From contig OW203769.1 in assembly GCA_934045905.1 (NCBI GenBank), forward strand, positions 22,413,705 to 22,477,704: a DNA stretch of 64,000 nt. The letters run 5' to 3'. The notes under the pieces are model-generated. The model did no database searches. It worked only from the letters and a program-made list of their open reading frames with translations, and was not told where the DNA came from. Shown piece after piece: positions 54,901-64,000 of this stretch; position 1 is the stretch's first letter, and the number at the start of each line of letters is the position of its first letter. The translations under genes and the position numbers were made by a program. Source of the stretch: Leuctra nigra. Lineage: Eukaryota; Arthropoda; Insecta; Plecoptera; Leuctridae.

Positions 54901-57900
54901 TAAGATTATGTACTTTGTAATGATTTAAGGAATATATTTGTTTGTTACTACAGGTCTGGTACAGCCAAACCTGACTGGTTCAGCTTTCTGGCTTAAAAAG
55001 TGGACTTTTGCTATCTTAAAAGTTGTAAAAATGCATAAATAACCAAGAGATTAAGACTTTTGTGTGGAATCTATTCTCCTTTCATCTACACAAAATCACT
55101 CCATGTAAAAATGTACCTAGTCAAGTAAGTCCCCTCTACTATGAAAGAGTTATGAACAAAAGGGGCTTAAAACAAATTTTTTAAGAACTTGGAGGACCAC
55201 AAGTAAAGCAGTGATAGAAGTTTGATGGCCAGTTAAAAACATTACATACTGTACGTTATTGTTCTAAAAAAAGCAATTATTTTTAAATAAAATAAAAGCT
55301 TTGTGGCTGTTTCTTACCTTGCTAATTGGAATGAGGAAGTTGAGCTGGTAGGAGAGAATGACGCGCGTGAGCAGGACGACAAAGCACACGATGGCGGCAT
55401 TCTCGAAGTCGGTGATCTGAACTTCGCACGGACGGAACTCCACACGCCAGCCAATGGGAGAGTTCGGGGGCGGCGGCTTGAACCTCATCGTCTGCCAGTT
55501 GGTGGACTGGATGTTCTGCACAGCCAATCAGAAACATCACGTCAGATACATCACTAGTGAGGTTGCCGAGTGCCGATTGTGCAATATAACCACATAATAC
55601 ACTTGCCACATTAACCTTCAAAATGATTACCATTCTTATTGGGTCTTCTAGTCTGAGAATAAGGCTATTTTAACAGCAGTCTAGTCATTCAATACCTACA
55701 ATTGAATACTTGGAATTGATAACCCACATTCTTAGTTAACGATGTCAAATTTTATCAAATGAACAGATACACATAAATGTTTGTAGGTAGGATGTACCCT
55801 AAAACTTAATTTTCCCAAAACATGCAATAATTAATAAACAATGGACATTATGTGAATTGCAGTAGAGCATTAGTTAATTCGTTTTTAGGGAGATGAGGAA
55901 AATGTATAAACATTTTTAAATGGGGATTAAAGTGGTTATCAAAATTGCTACGTAAGTGAAAAAATTGATACTTTACTGGATGAATATTATGCTGGTCTAA
56001 ATCCACAAGATATAGTTTGGATGACCATGTCATGGTAACATCTAGAAGGACATTAACTAGGTACTTGAAGCGTCTTTGACTCTCCATCGGTCATGCAAGC
56101 AACGTATGAACCTGCAGCTGACCTCGAAGTGATCGGTGTCCTTCTCATCATCCTGGTCGACCTTCTCGGAGAAGAGCGACACGGTGTCTCGAATGAACAA
56201 GTGCGCGATGTGCTGAGCAAGCAGATGGTCGATCTCGGCGGCGCGCAGCTGTTGGTAGATGCTCTCATCGTACACCAGTGGAACATCGTTGTATCTGGCA
56301 ACAATCAACATGTGCTCTCCTTACAACTTGTTATGGTAGGTACTAGGAAGTACTAGGAAAACACGCTGTGTAATGCGTTGATAAGCAAGGCGTCATGTTG
56401 CATGCGATTTTATATGCGTTTGCAAGTTTCTGCTCTACAGGCCTTGAAACTGAAGCGTCAAGAGAGCAAGTGATAAAATATCTGAAAATTCTTGGCATAA
56501 ATTTGCAAATATTTCAAGAATATTATTAAATGTACGTAAAATGTCAATAACTTTTGAAGATAAGGACAGATTAGTCTTAAAGTACCTAAAATGTTGGTCC
56601 CAATGACCATTATCGGTCAAACAGTTCCATTTTTATTTTCAAAAATCATAGGATCTCATTAAAAAACTACACAGAAGACCACTCATGACATTAGTGTGTA
56701 TACAAAATTTCAGGTTGATCGGTTGAATTGTTTGGCCTGGGCCTTGCAGGCAAGAGCACACACAAAAAAACACACATGGAGAAAGTGCCATAAGAGTACC
56801 GTAGTGAGGGGAGATCCCAGACTTGGACCAAACACCTTTTAACAGTGGTAGGCACAAAGACAAGAAACTCTTGGAAAAGTAGTACCAATTGGATGAAAGG
56901 TGACATGATTTGCAGCGCTCCTAGCGGCGTACCTACTTCTTATTCTAATATTTTAAACTTCTTATGCTCTTCTAATTTAATATTTTAAATTTTAAATCTT
57001 TCTTCACTGACAGGGTGTCCACTCCAGAATGGTGTTAAAAAAAGTAGAAAAGTAGCATTTTGGATGAAAATAAGTGGCAAAAAAGTAGCAATTTCAATGA
57101 AAAAAAGTAGCATAAAAGTGGCATTTTTGTTGAATAAAGGTTCCATAAAATAGAATTTTACAGAACAGCACACCGATCGTACAACTTTGCCGTCAATCGA
57201 TCGACAACTCATGAGAGATTAGCATTGACTTGACTTTGTAATTGATCGACTATTGGTCTATTGACCAATAAATCGATTGTTGTGATACAAACAATAGGGG
57301 GTCTGGGGGGAGGATGCTCAGCCAGATGCGGGTTCGGGCCGCATAGGCCCGGGAAAATTTTGCATTTCAAAAGTGAATTTGAGCTATTTCTGTACGTTTT
57401 GGCCATCAATTTCTGACATTTTGATTAATTGTTTCCTCACAAGGAATTGTTTCCTAAACAATTGCCAAAAAAAGTAGCATATAAGTGGCTTTTTGAGATT
57501 TTCAGCAATAAAAGTAGGAATTAAGTAGCATAGCAAAAATAAGTAGCAATTAAGTAGCAAAAAGTCGCCTGTGGACACCCTGCACTGAAAGAAAGCATTC
57601 TGCAGATCACTTCCAAGCTACTGTTTCGTGGAAAAAATGACCACCCATGGAAATTACAACTACCGCGGTTTAACATGGATATTGGCCGCCACTCGTATCT
57701 TGGCCGAGCCATTCGCCTCTGGAATGAACTCTCTGCCAACGATGTAGCCTCTCTTGGCACTGAAGATATATGTAGTGCCACCTAATATTTTTACTGTTGT
57801 AAATTGTTGTTGTTATTGTATTTTGTCATTGTCAATTGCATTGTTACAACTCTTAAGTGTATTTTATATGTAATTCCATCTCCAGCCACCGGAAATTTTT

Positions 57901-60900
57901 TCCAAAGCTGTGTAAAATTAAATAAATAAAAAAATAAATATAAGAAAGTGTTAATCCGTCACACCGGCACTCACTTCCCCCCGCACGGCGACAGATAAGA
58001 GTCGATGGAGTCGTAGCGCGACTTGGGGATGAGGAACTTGTTGTTGTGCAGCGGCGCGAGTCCGCGCTCCTCGCTGGTCCGACAATCCACCGAGCACGAG
58101 ATCACGTTCCAGCGGCAGTCCACGTCCGTCAGATGGCCTCGGTGGATTGGCGACGCGGCCGTCAATGCCAGCTGCAACCAAACAATCATGTGGTCCAGAG
58201 TAGGGTCATGCGAGCAACAAAAGATACGAAGATGGTTAAATTATAATATTGTAGGTACACTCCCCCAAATAATAAACGGTACTTGGTACAAACGTATTGG
58301 CTGCTGGGCCAGTTCCTTGACAATCAAACCTTGTTATTATCAATGAAATCAGAGCTCACCTAAAAGAGTTAGATATGCGTTAGCACTGACTTCATGGGAT
58401 GATGCCATCAAACCTTAATCAGTCAATTCATTTTCTTTCGAGTACCGTTTATTATTTGGGGGAGTGTACCTATTAAAATAACCTGAAATTTTTTCCATTA
58501 TAATATAAGATGTTCAATTTAAAAAAAATCAGGACACTTATTCTGATTCGCAACAGCATGGTGACATGGTGAAAATTTCAAATGCGTGTAACTCAAAGAA
58601 AATTGGATTCCATCTCTTGGTTTTTGTAAGAACTCCTCGGCATTTTAGAGAGAGTTATGCTTTGCTAACTCTTTGAACAGTAGATTACGACTAGATTGGC
58701 ATGTAAACAACCACTGTCATTCCTTAAACAACCACTTAAACTTAACTGCTGGTTTAACTGAGGACTGCAAAACGGGCCCTTAGTCTCCAAGATATAAATC
58801 TGGGTCCTGCTTCCCTTGTGTTATTAAATTTTTAGGTGCCCCAACAAATAAATTACATTCTCAAATACATATTATTTGGGTGCAAGTAACCAACCCCCCA
58901 ATTACTCAACATTGCAGGGTTAGTAAATATCGAGGAAAACCATGTACATAGGTATTTACATTTAATTTGAAATTTTGTTTCATAGAATGTCTAAAATATT
59001 AAATTGATGGTTTATTAATTTTTTTTAAATGCTGATGAGAATAATGGAAATTTGGGTAATTTTTACTTGGAGTAGGTAGATATTACGCTCCAACATCAAT
59101 TCAAAAGAATGTATACAAAAGCTTCTGACCATGATTGGACAGAGCGGCGTGAGCTGGTCGTAGAGCGTCCGCGCCTCGTTGATGTTGCACGCCTGGAAGG
59201 TGAGTTGCAGACAACAGCAGCCCATGCCGAAGCCCATGGCGTCCATGTAGACGTGGTCCGGCAGCGCCGACTTCCCGCGCTCCCCGTCGTCTCCCAGCGC
59301 AGACAAGTCCTCCACGTACGGCGCCGGCGTCAGCTTGTCTCGGAATACTGCAACACACTCGCTTCATTCAAGCCTGGCATCGCAGTCATCAGCGCAATGA
59401 GTAAATATCATGTGCTGCTACAATGTGGTAGAGGAAGGTAGAAAAACACCCCGTGGTGTTAGTTTTCAATCTTTTGTAAATTTCGGAATACTCGGAATAC
59501 TGCAACACACTCGCTTCATTCAAGCCTGGCATCGCAGTCATCAGCGCAATGAGTAAATATCATGTGCTGCTACAATGTGGTAGAGGAAGGTAGAAAAACA
59601 CCCCGTGGTGTTAGTTTTCAATCTTTTGTAAATTTCCAGCATGAGGAATTGTCTTTTCACAATGGATAGGTTCTACTACATTACAATTGAAGCAAGTTAC
59701 TACTAATGACTGTTAAATCGCAAATTTATACATTTCGTTTGTTGGATTCAATTTGAGACCGATTCTCAAAGCTGTTTAAAATATTGTACCTACAATGGAT
59801 TCAGCTAATTTAACATTAAAAAAAAGGAAAATATTTCAATTGATTTCGGATAGTCGAACATTCACGCATGTAGTTTTGATTCAAGAATAGGCACCTAGGA
59901 CCCACATCTTGCTTGCACATCACTATTTTCATATGTAAGGAATAGATCATGGATTTTAAAATGAAATGATTAATGTGTTATGTTATGTTAAAGCATCATT
60001 TACCATTTATCATTACCAAGAGGACACCCGCACACTCATATATGCAGACGATGTTCTTGTGTGGGCAGAGACCGAGGAAGAGTTGCAAGAGAAACTCAAC
60101 AGGTGGGCAGAAGTGACAGCAAAATATGGACTAGAAATCAGTAGAGAAAAAAGCGAAACCATGGTTATGGAAAGGCAACAGAAGACACGGTGCCGGATGC
60201 AGATGCGAGGAGAGGAACTGACAGAAAAAGACGAGTTTAAATATCTAGGCAGTGTATTGGCAAAGGATGGAAAGGTGGACAAGGAGATCGAGAGGAGGGT
60301 GAGAGCAGCAGAAGTGTTTTATTAGAGTGTAAGGAAGCTACTATGGAATGAAGATGTGCCCCAGAGGTGTAAGATATTACTGTACAAAACCTACTACCAA
60401 TCTTAACATATGCAGCAGTAACTTGACCAATGGGAGGGAAGGAAGAAATGAAAATGCAGGCTGTGGAAATGAAGTTCCTGAGAAGTGTGGCAGGGGTGAC
60501 GAAGATGGACAAGGTGAGGAGTGCAAAGATTAGAAAGGACCTATAAGTGGAGTCTCTTAGATTTAAACTTGGAAAAGAGAAGCTAAGATGGTACGGACAT
60601 ATGAAGAGGATGGGAGAAGAGAGGATACCATATAGAGAGGCAGAGCGTGCAGCCATGGGTGGCAGAAGAAAAGCAGGAAGACCTAGAACTAAATGGATGA
60701 ACTGAATAGAGGCAGCCGCAGAAGAAAGAGGAGAGTGTTGGGGAGTAATGACAACAGAGAAGTGGTGGGAAGACAGCGAGAGATGGAGGGAACTGGTGGA
60801 AAGAGAGGAGCCTGAAGAAGTGGAAGAAGAGAGTGGAGAAGTGTGGAGTGTCGGACTTGGCAAGTCGGCTCTAAGATCACAAGTGCCCTAGAACATTGGT

Positions 60901-60952
60901 GGGATCATCCCACCCCCTGACCCGACAATAGTTGGAAGCAGGGTCGCGATAT

Positions 60953-61011
<59 letters not shown>

Positions 61012-63003
61012 TTAAAGCATCATTTACACATCATTTACTGCTTTCACACTACACCACTCAATCCCAGGGTCAAACCCACGGGTTTATGACTTGGGTCTGG
61101 ACCCTAGGCTTGACCAGGGTCAAAAAATTGAATGTGTTTACACTACATGACACTACGATGTATTTACAGCTTTTGTCATTGAACAAAACCAATCAAGAAG
61201 GCAGTGGATACCGTAAGATTTCTTTGTTTTTTCTTTTTCAAACGTCAAATGCCGCTGTCAAAATCAAAATGTAGCAATGATCGGCACAGTTTGGTGATTC
61301 TTTGGATAATAAAGGTAATAATTAATTAAGTAGTTCATTTATTAATGCAGTATAATGCAAACATTTCCATTATTTTGTGTTTCAAGTAAAATGATAGATT
61401 ACATAGCTCACAAGGATGAAAAGGTAACCAGTTTCGCCTCGGGTCAAATTCGCCTCGAGTTGAAACCCTAGGATGGACTGGGGTTTTAGTTTCCGCGGGC
61501 TGGACCCGGGGCGATCAGGTGTAAACACGTTTTATTTCTTGGCTCGGGTCGGACTGAAGTTTCAACCCGGGGCAATAGTGTAGTGTGAAAGCAGCTTTAG
61601 TGTTTTCTTTGAAAGATACTATTTGCTGGGATGAATGAATAAATGTGAGTCACTCACTTGGTAAGTTAATGGCAACTTTCTCTCCCCTTCTCATCCGGAT
61701 GTTCCTGGTGAGCGTCTTGAACCGTGGGTGTCCTGGAAAGATGGCCTCATCCGGGAAGAAGAGCGACCTTGAAGCTCCAGCCTCCGGAGTGGTCCTGAAG
61801 GCAGATGCATTAGTTCGGAGGGGAGCAAGCACATTTCTATCAGCCATCTTCAGGCAGTTCATTAGTACTGGTTTTAAAGTAATCAATCAATGTTATCAGA
61901 CAATCAAATTAACAGATACATTATAGATTAATTCTTGGAAATGACAAATGATGATTGATTTGATTGATTTGTGCTGATTAGTACTACTTAAAGAATTGAA
62001 TTTGAAAGAAATTGAGGAATGTTAGTGTTACAAATTGTGTCTTTTTGATATATCGTAATATGCACATTCTCAACTTGAATATACATAGTCTGGATTCTTT
62101 CCATGAACAACTGGGCTTATGGAAGGTTTCTTACAATTTGCACAGAGTAATTTTGAATTTTACTTAGTAATAAACTACATTTGCAAGCAAGAACAGTTAC
62201 ACAAAGTAAGAAGTGTATAGTTGACAACAAGCTATATTATAATAGGTACATACATTGATGGTGGATGGGTAAAATCCTTGCAACCGAGCCGAGGAAAACT
62301 TGTCAACGACATCAGAACTTCTCCTTTCTGTAGAAGCATCGCAGCTTCTTCTCTCCGATATCTCATATTAGCTTCGACAATGTTGAAATGTGCTAGGAGA
62401 CCACCGTAGGGTTTGCCAGGTGTACCTTCGATCATGTACGCTCCATATTCTGGTCGCCATAACGACTTTACACCGCTGTAAATAGATCACATCATTGGAA
62501 ATATGTATAGATTGAAACATTTAAATGTGTTGACAATTTAGCATGGGATGTGAGTGATCAATCGAGCACACAAGACCGTGGCTTACAATTGGTGACAAGA
62601 AACCAAATCCCCAAGTGAATTGTAGACAGGCAACTTTAAGGTTGAATGATGTTTGCACATACTCTGGGTCTTTTTGCTCTTTTTCATTTAGTACGTGTAA
62701 GATTTCTGGTGCACGCAAGGACACCCGTGCTACTTTCTTCTCGTCGTCAAACTTCACGAGAATGTACTCGACCTGCAAGAATGTGAAACCCTTCTTAAGA
62801 CAAACACATAAAATAGAGAGAAACACGTCCCGTTGAATCGTCAATAAATTTACCTCATCTCCCCACTTCAAAACGTCGCCCTGACGGTCACGGAGTCTCC
62901 GATACAGGTTAATGAACTGAATCACACCATGTTTCCTTACGTGGTCCGCTAAATCTTTCGTTTCCTCCCACGAAAGCGGACTGCCTTCAGTAAGTAGACC
63001 CAT
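30928..63003 (-). CDS. GCLC: Glutamate-cysteine ligase catalytic subunit
   Basis: Eleven exons on the minus strand: 62854-63003, 62663-62772, 62254-62475, 61658-61794, 59130-59347, 57975-58171, 56123-56294, 55318-55515, 45684-45860, 44958-45139 and 30928-31102. Every junction has GT-AG and the phases join into 645 codons, close to the animal GCLC length of about 637. The start [16 protein letters not shown] is the family start. Other signatures are [15 protein letters not shown] (exon 3), [13 protein letters not shown] (exon 4), [15 protein letters not shown] (exon 5), [13 protein letters not shown] (exon 6), [13 protein letters not shown] (exon 7), [14 protein letters not shown] (exon 8), EGVFPGLIP (exon 10) and a C-terminus ending NGEC. 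The enzyme joins glutamate and cysteine with ATP in the cytosol, the rate-limiting step of glutathione synthesis, usually with a modifier subunit. Exon 6 reads CGGK where relatives have CGEK. Introns 8 and 10 are 9.5 and 13.9 kb because of transposons. Confidence 0.96.
31250..32882 (-). mobile_element. 5'-truncated CR1/L2-like LINE in GCLC intron 10
   Basis: A 448-residue reverse transcriptase frame (32881 down to 31535) is followed by an AT-rich 3' end with TTA-type repeats near 31321 and an AATAAATA-like tail near 31250. A stop directly precedes the frame, marking the truncation near 32882. It may be the 3' part of the same insertion whose 5' part lies at 39135-44196, or an independent copy. 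Confidence 0.8.
31535..32881 (-). pseudogene. LINE reverse transcriptase, N-terminally truncated
   Basis: The frame opens at [10 protein letters not shown], which is already inside the RT domain. It keeps [50 protein letters not shown] and the [11 protein letters not shown] region, then a C-terminal [13 protein letters not shown] end typical of CR1/jockey-type proteins. The first RT Asp motif reads [10 protein letters not shown], so the usual D at LDFAKAFD is replaced by Y; this would be expected to weaken catalysis. No endonuclease remains. Confidence 0.85.
32883..34258. other. GCLC: Unclassified part of GCLC intron 10
   Basis: AT-rich sequence with no supported gene. A small inverted pair CAACGAGTGGAA and TTCCACTCGTTG lies at about 33387 and 33490. 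It could be remnants of an older TIR element. Confidence 0.3.
34259..36993. mobile_element. TIR element related to the interior of the 19.7-23.1 kb element
   Basis: The left end TGGAGCGGCCGCTCCA, itself a perfect palindrome, with CAAGTCGTACGG mirrors the right end CCGTACGACTTGGCT...GCGACCGCTCCA. From about 34400 to 35150 it parallels 20985-22530, including GATGCGCCAAGT, TTTTTTGATATCACT and the CTTCCGGTTTC plus AAAATGGCGG motifs. 36735-36993 parallels 22595-22836. A (TAA)n run lies near 35192-35218. No transposase is visible and the target duplication is unclear. Sits in GCLC intron 10. Confidence 0.75.
37131..38390. mobile_element. Foldback (palindromic) element with repeat-bearing arms
   Basis: The 1.26-kb element is an almost complete inverted repeat: the left end CAGGTCCGTGAAGTTAGCAC is mirrored at the right end. 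Each arm has tandem units of about 125-130 bp containing GCACCGCCCA, TTAGTGCACAATTAGTGCG and CCCATTCCCATAATTAGTGC. It is flanked by TGTTTTT on both sides (37124-37130, 38391-38397), or 8 bp if one terminal base is shared, consistent with hAT-type transposition. No ORF is meaningful. Sits in GCLC intron 10. Confidence 0.88.
38391..39134. other. GCLC: Intron sequence between foldback element and LINE
   Basis: AT-rich DNA without a recognised feature. Confidence 0.3.
39426..42213. mobile_element. Palindromic transposon with about 700-bp inverted ends
   Basis: Ends CTCCAGTCACTTTAGACC and its complement at 42213 are flanked by TA on both sides (39424-39425, 42214-42215), suggesting a TA-targeting transposon. 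Inverted similarity runs from 39426 to about 40145 and from 41515 to 42213. The 1.3-kb centre has remnants of a coding region ([15 protein letters not shown] near 40822; [13 protein letters not shown] near 41338) broken by stops. It interrupts a LINE ORF2, which rejoins across it. Confidence 0.82.
42228..43337 (-). pseudogene. LINE ORF2 endonuclease domain
   Basis: The 369-residue frame has the AP endonuclease motifs [46 protein letters not shown] and [10 protein letters not shown], followed by the linker toward RT. It ends at a stop ([10 protein letters not shown]) about 15 bp before the transposon boundary; the frame downstream of the insertion (NRFYRHIK) is shifted, so this copy is dead. 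Its start overlaps the ORF1 stop: TGGTGAGG holds both the TGA and a GTG. Confidence 0.88.
43334..44196 (-). pseudogene. LINE ORF1 with TARG1/OARD1-type macrodomain fused to SGNH hydrolase
   Basis: The frame 44196-43627 (189 residues) begins with the latter two thirds of a macrodomain: [38 protein letters not shown] and VNITVYYL. In human TARG1 (OARD1) the catalytic Lys84 and Asp125 lie in the same YYLxTKK and GxGLD motifs; here they are about K43 and D84. The same frame runs without a break into [16 protein letters not shown] block I. A frameshift near 43690 moves the reading to 43630-43334; the second frame, read back before 43630, gives NHAGTNNI (block III), then [18 protein letters not shown] with the Asp-x-x-His dyad. 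The N-terminal ADP-ribose-binding third of the macrodomain is absent. ADP-ribosyl hydrolase or esterase activity is inferred from family only, and this copy is broken. Confidence 0.8.
44180..44600 (+). mobile_element. GC-rich LINE 3' end on the plus strand
   Basis: A GC-rich stretch unlike its surroundings ends with TTGACGCGCCGTTAAACCAC followed by AATAATC and (TAATC)n repeats, the style of a LINE 3' UTR and tail. Its complement has an open frame of 113 residues that looks like low-complexity Gly/Pro/Arg and is probably not coding. It abuts the macrodomain ORF1 head to head. Confidence 0.5.
44601..44957. other. GCLC: GCLC intron 10, 5' end
   Basis: Intron sequence with a repeated AAGACCA motif context (two near copies at 44610-44640 and 44700-44735); otherwise nothing recognised. 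Confidence 0.3.
46821..47284 (+). pseudogene. LINE reverse transcriptase, 5' part of interrupted frame
   Basis: The frame shows [37 protein letters not shown] and [10 protein letters not shown], the three main RT motifs, intact. Upstream codons from about 46750 still read [16 protein letters not shown]. The frame enters the hAT sequence at 47285 and is lost. Confidence 0.85.
47713..48657. repeat. Long inverted repeat, 412-bp arms
   Basis: The left arm reads from ACAAAAACAAAAACTTG to AAAGCTTGGCGCATTG, and the right arm is its near-perfect complement. The central loop (48125-48245) is rich in GAAGA. A transcript through it would form a very long hairpin. Confidence 0.88.
48658..50822. other. 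Interior of hAT copy A, unassigned
   Basis: AT-rich sequence with several short ORFs and no recognised domain. A cluster of AGTTCC/GGAACT words lies at 49145-49262. Confidence 0.3.
50831..51697. mobile_element. hAT deletion derivative (copy B) nested in copy A
   Basis: Same ends as copy A, with its own 8-bp duplication CATATTGT (50823-50830, 51698-51705). The left 420 bp match copy A from 47285 and the right 445 bp match copy A up to 53793. The junction is at about 51253, next to TTGATGAATAGTTGCG. Copy B is an internally deleted version that has moved on its own. Confidence 0.92.
52283..52360 (-). repeat. tRNA-like SINE sequence
   Basis: On the minus strand it has a T arm GCCGG-TTCGATT-CCGGC and a B box GGTTCGATTCC, with an A-box-like TTGGCGCAATAGACAG. 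The acceptor arm does not pair, so it is a SINE or tRNA pseudogene. Confidence 0.55.
52628..52699 (-). repeat. tRNA-like SINE sequence
   Basis: On the minus strand the B box GGGTTCGATTCCCG follows an A-box-like TGAATAGCTGAATTATCGG at the usual spacing. It lies 270 bp from the previous tRNA-like unit and in the same orientation. Confidence 0.55.
53794..54398 (+). pseudogene. LINE reverse transcriptase C-terminal part after the insertion
   Basis: Frames at 53794-53925 and 53910-54398, offset by a small frameshift near 53915, carry the RT thumb and C-terminus: [43 protein letters not shown]. It continues the RT at 46821-47284. The frameshift adds to the interruption, so the LINE copy is non-functional. 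Confidence 0.82.
57011..57582. mobile_element. hAT-like MITE in GCLC intron 6
   Basis: Inverted ends CAGGGTGTCCAC and GTGGACACCCTG; a shared CACTGA borders both sides but the duplication is not a clean 8 bp. Many copies of AAGTAGCA/AAGTGGCA words fill the interior. No transposase. Confidence 0.65.
57600..57945 (+). mobile_element. LINE 3' end fragment in GCLC intron 6
   Basis: One frame reads [20 protein letters not shown], the usual C-terminal motif of CR1/jockey-type RT proteins, and stops near 57783. It is followed by about 120 bp of UTR and an AATAAATAAA-type tail. It lies antisense to GCLC. Confidence 0.7.
58252..58472. mobile_element. 221-bp MITE in GCLC intron 5
   Basis: The ends are about 32-bp inverted repeats: TAGGTACACTCCCCCAAATA on the left and its complement ending GGGGGAGTGTACCTA on the right. 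The target duplication is not clear and there is no coding content. Confidence 0.75.
59340..59636. repeat. 148-bp tandem duplication over the GCLC exon 5 acceptor
   Basis: 59340-59486 and 59487-59636 are almost identical, starting TCGGAATACTGCAACACACT and ending TCTTTTGTAAATTT. The first copy includes the exon 5 acceptor and first exon bases of GCLC on the minus strand, so the second copy is a spare acceptor 148 bp upstream in the transcript. Confidence 0.9.
60000..61016 (+). mobile_element. 5'-truncated RTE-like LINE with (TTTA)n tail
   Basis: A frame to 60325 reads [29 protein letters not shown] and [21 protein letters not shown], the YADD and thumb region of RT. Beyond it are decayed codons, including a GRPR-like motif near 60680, then a 3' UTR (GTCGGACTTGGCAAGTCGG, CAGGGTCGCGAT) also present at 11955, and about 15 TTTA units. 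It lies antisense in GCLC intron 4. Confidence 0.82.
61038..61596. mobile_element. TIR element in GCLC intron 4
   Basis: CTGCTTTCACACTACAC at the left and GTGTAGTGTGAAAGCAG at the right are perfect inverted ends. Subterminal segments rich in CCCGGG/CCAGGGTC words are also partly mirrored. No transposase is seen and the target duplication is unclear. Confidence 0.6.
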
Positions 63004-64000
63004 TATTTCAATGCAACAAGTAATTTACTTGATAATAACGATTTTACCTGTAGAGCACACTAACCTATAACCAAAGAAAGAGCAAAATATCAATCAAAGA
63101 GTTGAAGTACAATAAATACGATACCAACACCGGCTTAACACTCCTTACGTCATATTATTATTCTTTCGTGATAAAATATGTCATAATTACTTGCTCGGAT
63201 TGAATATTTGTTTGCAATGTGACAGCAGAGCTAGATGGAAAGCACAATGCAAAGCAAAATGAATCCTTTCCACTGCGCACTGCCGGTTCCGCTTGATTAT
63301 ACACTTTAAATCAAAACAAATTTGTAAAACCTCGTAAAGAACACCTGGGATAGGTACTACATAGGTTGATATCAGTAAAACAAGTTTGTCATCATTATTA
63401 AATATTCTAAAAAATTTACTAATAGGTTACTACCTACTTTACCGCAGTCGTCTTCACGAAATGATGACCTAATTCCGAATTCCGATTGCAAAATCACATG
63501 TAATAATGACTGTCAACTGTTGAACTCGGAGATAAAATGCAAATCATTATGAAATTACATGATTTTAGTCAGCAACAGCAAGTAATGAATGTTTTATGTA
63601 CGAGATAAAGAAAACACTGAGAATTTACCATTGCCAGTGCCAGCCTATCTAGCAGTGAACCTCAAGGCCACGCTCCCGAGGTTACGCCCACTTGAATGTT
63701 ATGTAACCACACCACATGAAATTTATGCATGCTATCAGAGAACCTGGTCTTGCAGTTTTTGCAAGTAGCAATGATTTGCAAATAACTCTCTAACTGGCTG
63801 GTCATTCAGCTTATAAAGGGGAAGGATATGAGGAAGGATGTGGGTGTATTCATAAAAAAAACACAACTTTCAGTACTGTTGTTTATTGACAGTCCCCTCC
63901 AAAAACACAACAGATTCACATGAGCGAAGCCTAAACATACATGAAAGAAGTTACATCACTTCAAAAGCCTGCCATGGAAACGGTAATTTCGCGGCTAGGC
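63004..64000 (-). other. GCLC 5' flank and possible end of a neighbouring gene
   Basis: The sequence before the GCLC ATG should hold its 5' UTR and promoter. I looked for the RTGACnnnGC antioxidant-response consensus used by CncC/Nrf2 and found no clean match in the bases given. A complement AATAAA near 63884 could be the end of another minus-strand gene that continues beyond 64000. Confidence 0.3.

Noticed and set aside
63200..63240. Possible antioxidant response element (GTGACAGCAG) upstream of GCLC
   Set aside because: The spacing to the GC dinucleotide does not match RTGACnnnGC.

Overview
The window is nuclear DNA from an animal, most likely an insect. Three protein-coding genes with canonical GT-AG introns lie in AT-rich DNA crowded with retrotransposons, terminal-inverted-repeat (TIR) transposons, tRNA-derived SINEs and a satellite array. 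A secreted Spätzle-type cytokine points to arthropods, and the GCLC-type exons read like the insect protein. I cannot fix the species; a hemipteran such as a planthopper would fit but is a guess.

Layout. 0.8-2.5 kb: a truncated PEX10-like paralogue on +, without a RING exon. 3.4-9.65 kb: tRNA-like modules, then a complete RNase H-bearing LINE with intact ORFs, ending about 50 bp before the PEX10 start codon. 9.7-17.6 kb: PEX10 on +, four exons; intron 1 holds a hAT element and a duplicated piece of exon 3, and intron 3 holds a complete second LINE. 18.9-23.4 kb: a 122-bp satellite split by a 3.4-kb hAT-type element that carries an array of TGACGTCA plus CTTCCGG motifs. 24.4-28.0 kb: a spätzle-like gene on +, three coding exons. 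30.9-63.0 kb: GCLC (glutamate-cysteine ligase catalytic subunit) on -, eleven exons spread over 32 kb by transposon-filled introns.

The most notable object lies in GCLC intron 10. It is a CR1/L2-like LINE on - whose ORF1 fuses a TARG1/OARD1-type macrodomain (catalytic Lys and Asp equivalents kept) to an SGNH-hydrolase domain. Its ORF2 is split by a 2.8-kb palindromic transposon with TA duplications. GCLC intron 8 holds a multi-level nest: a hAT element contains a LINE fragment, which contains a second hAT, which contains that element's own deletion derivative. Each of the three hAT insertions has a perfect 8-bp target duplication. Intron 10 also holds a 1.26-kb foldback element.

The genes are not one pathway: PEX10 is a peroxisome-biogenesis ubiquitin ligase, the spätzle-like gene a Toll-type ligand, and GCLC the first enzyme of glutathione synthesis. 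What they share is heavy transposon loading of introns with coding exons kept in frame. Gene models were built by hand from splice sites and phase, without transcript data.
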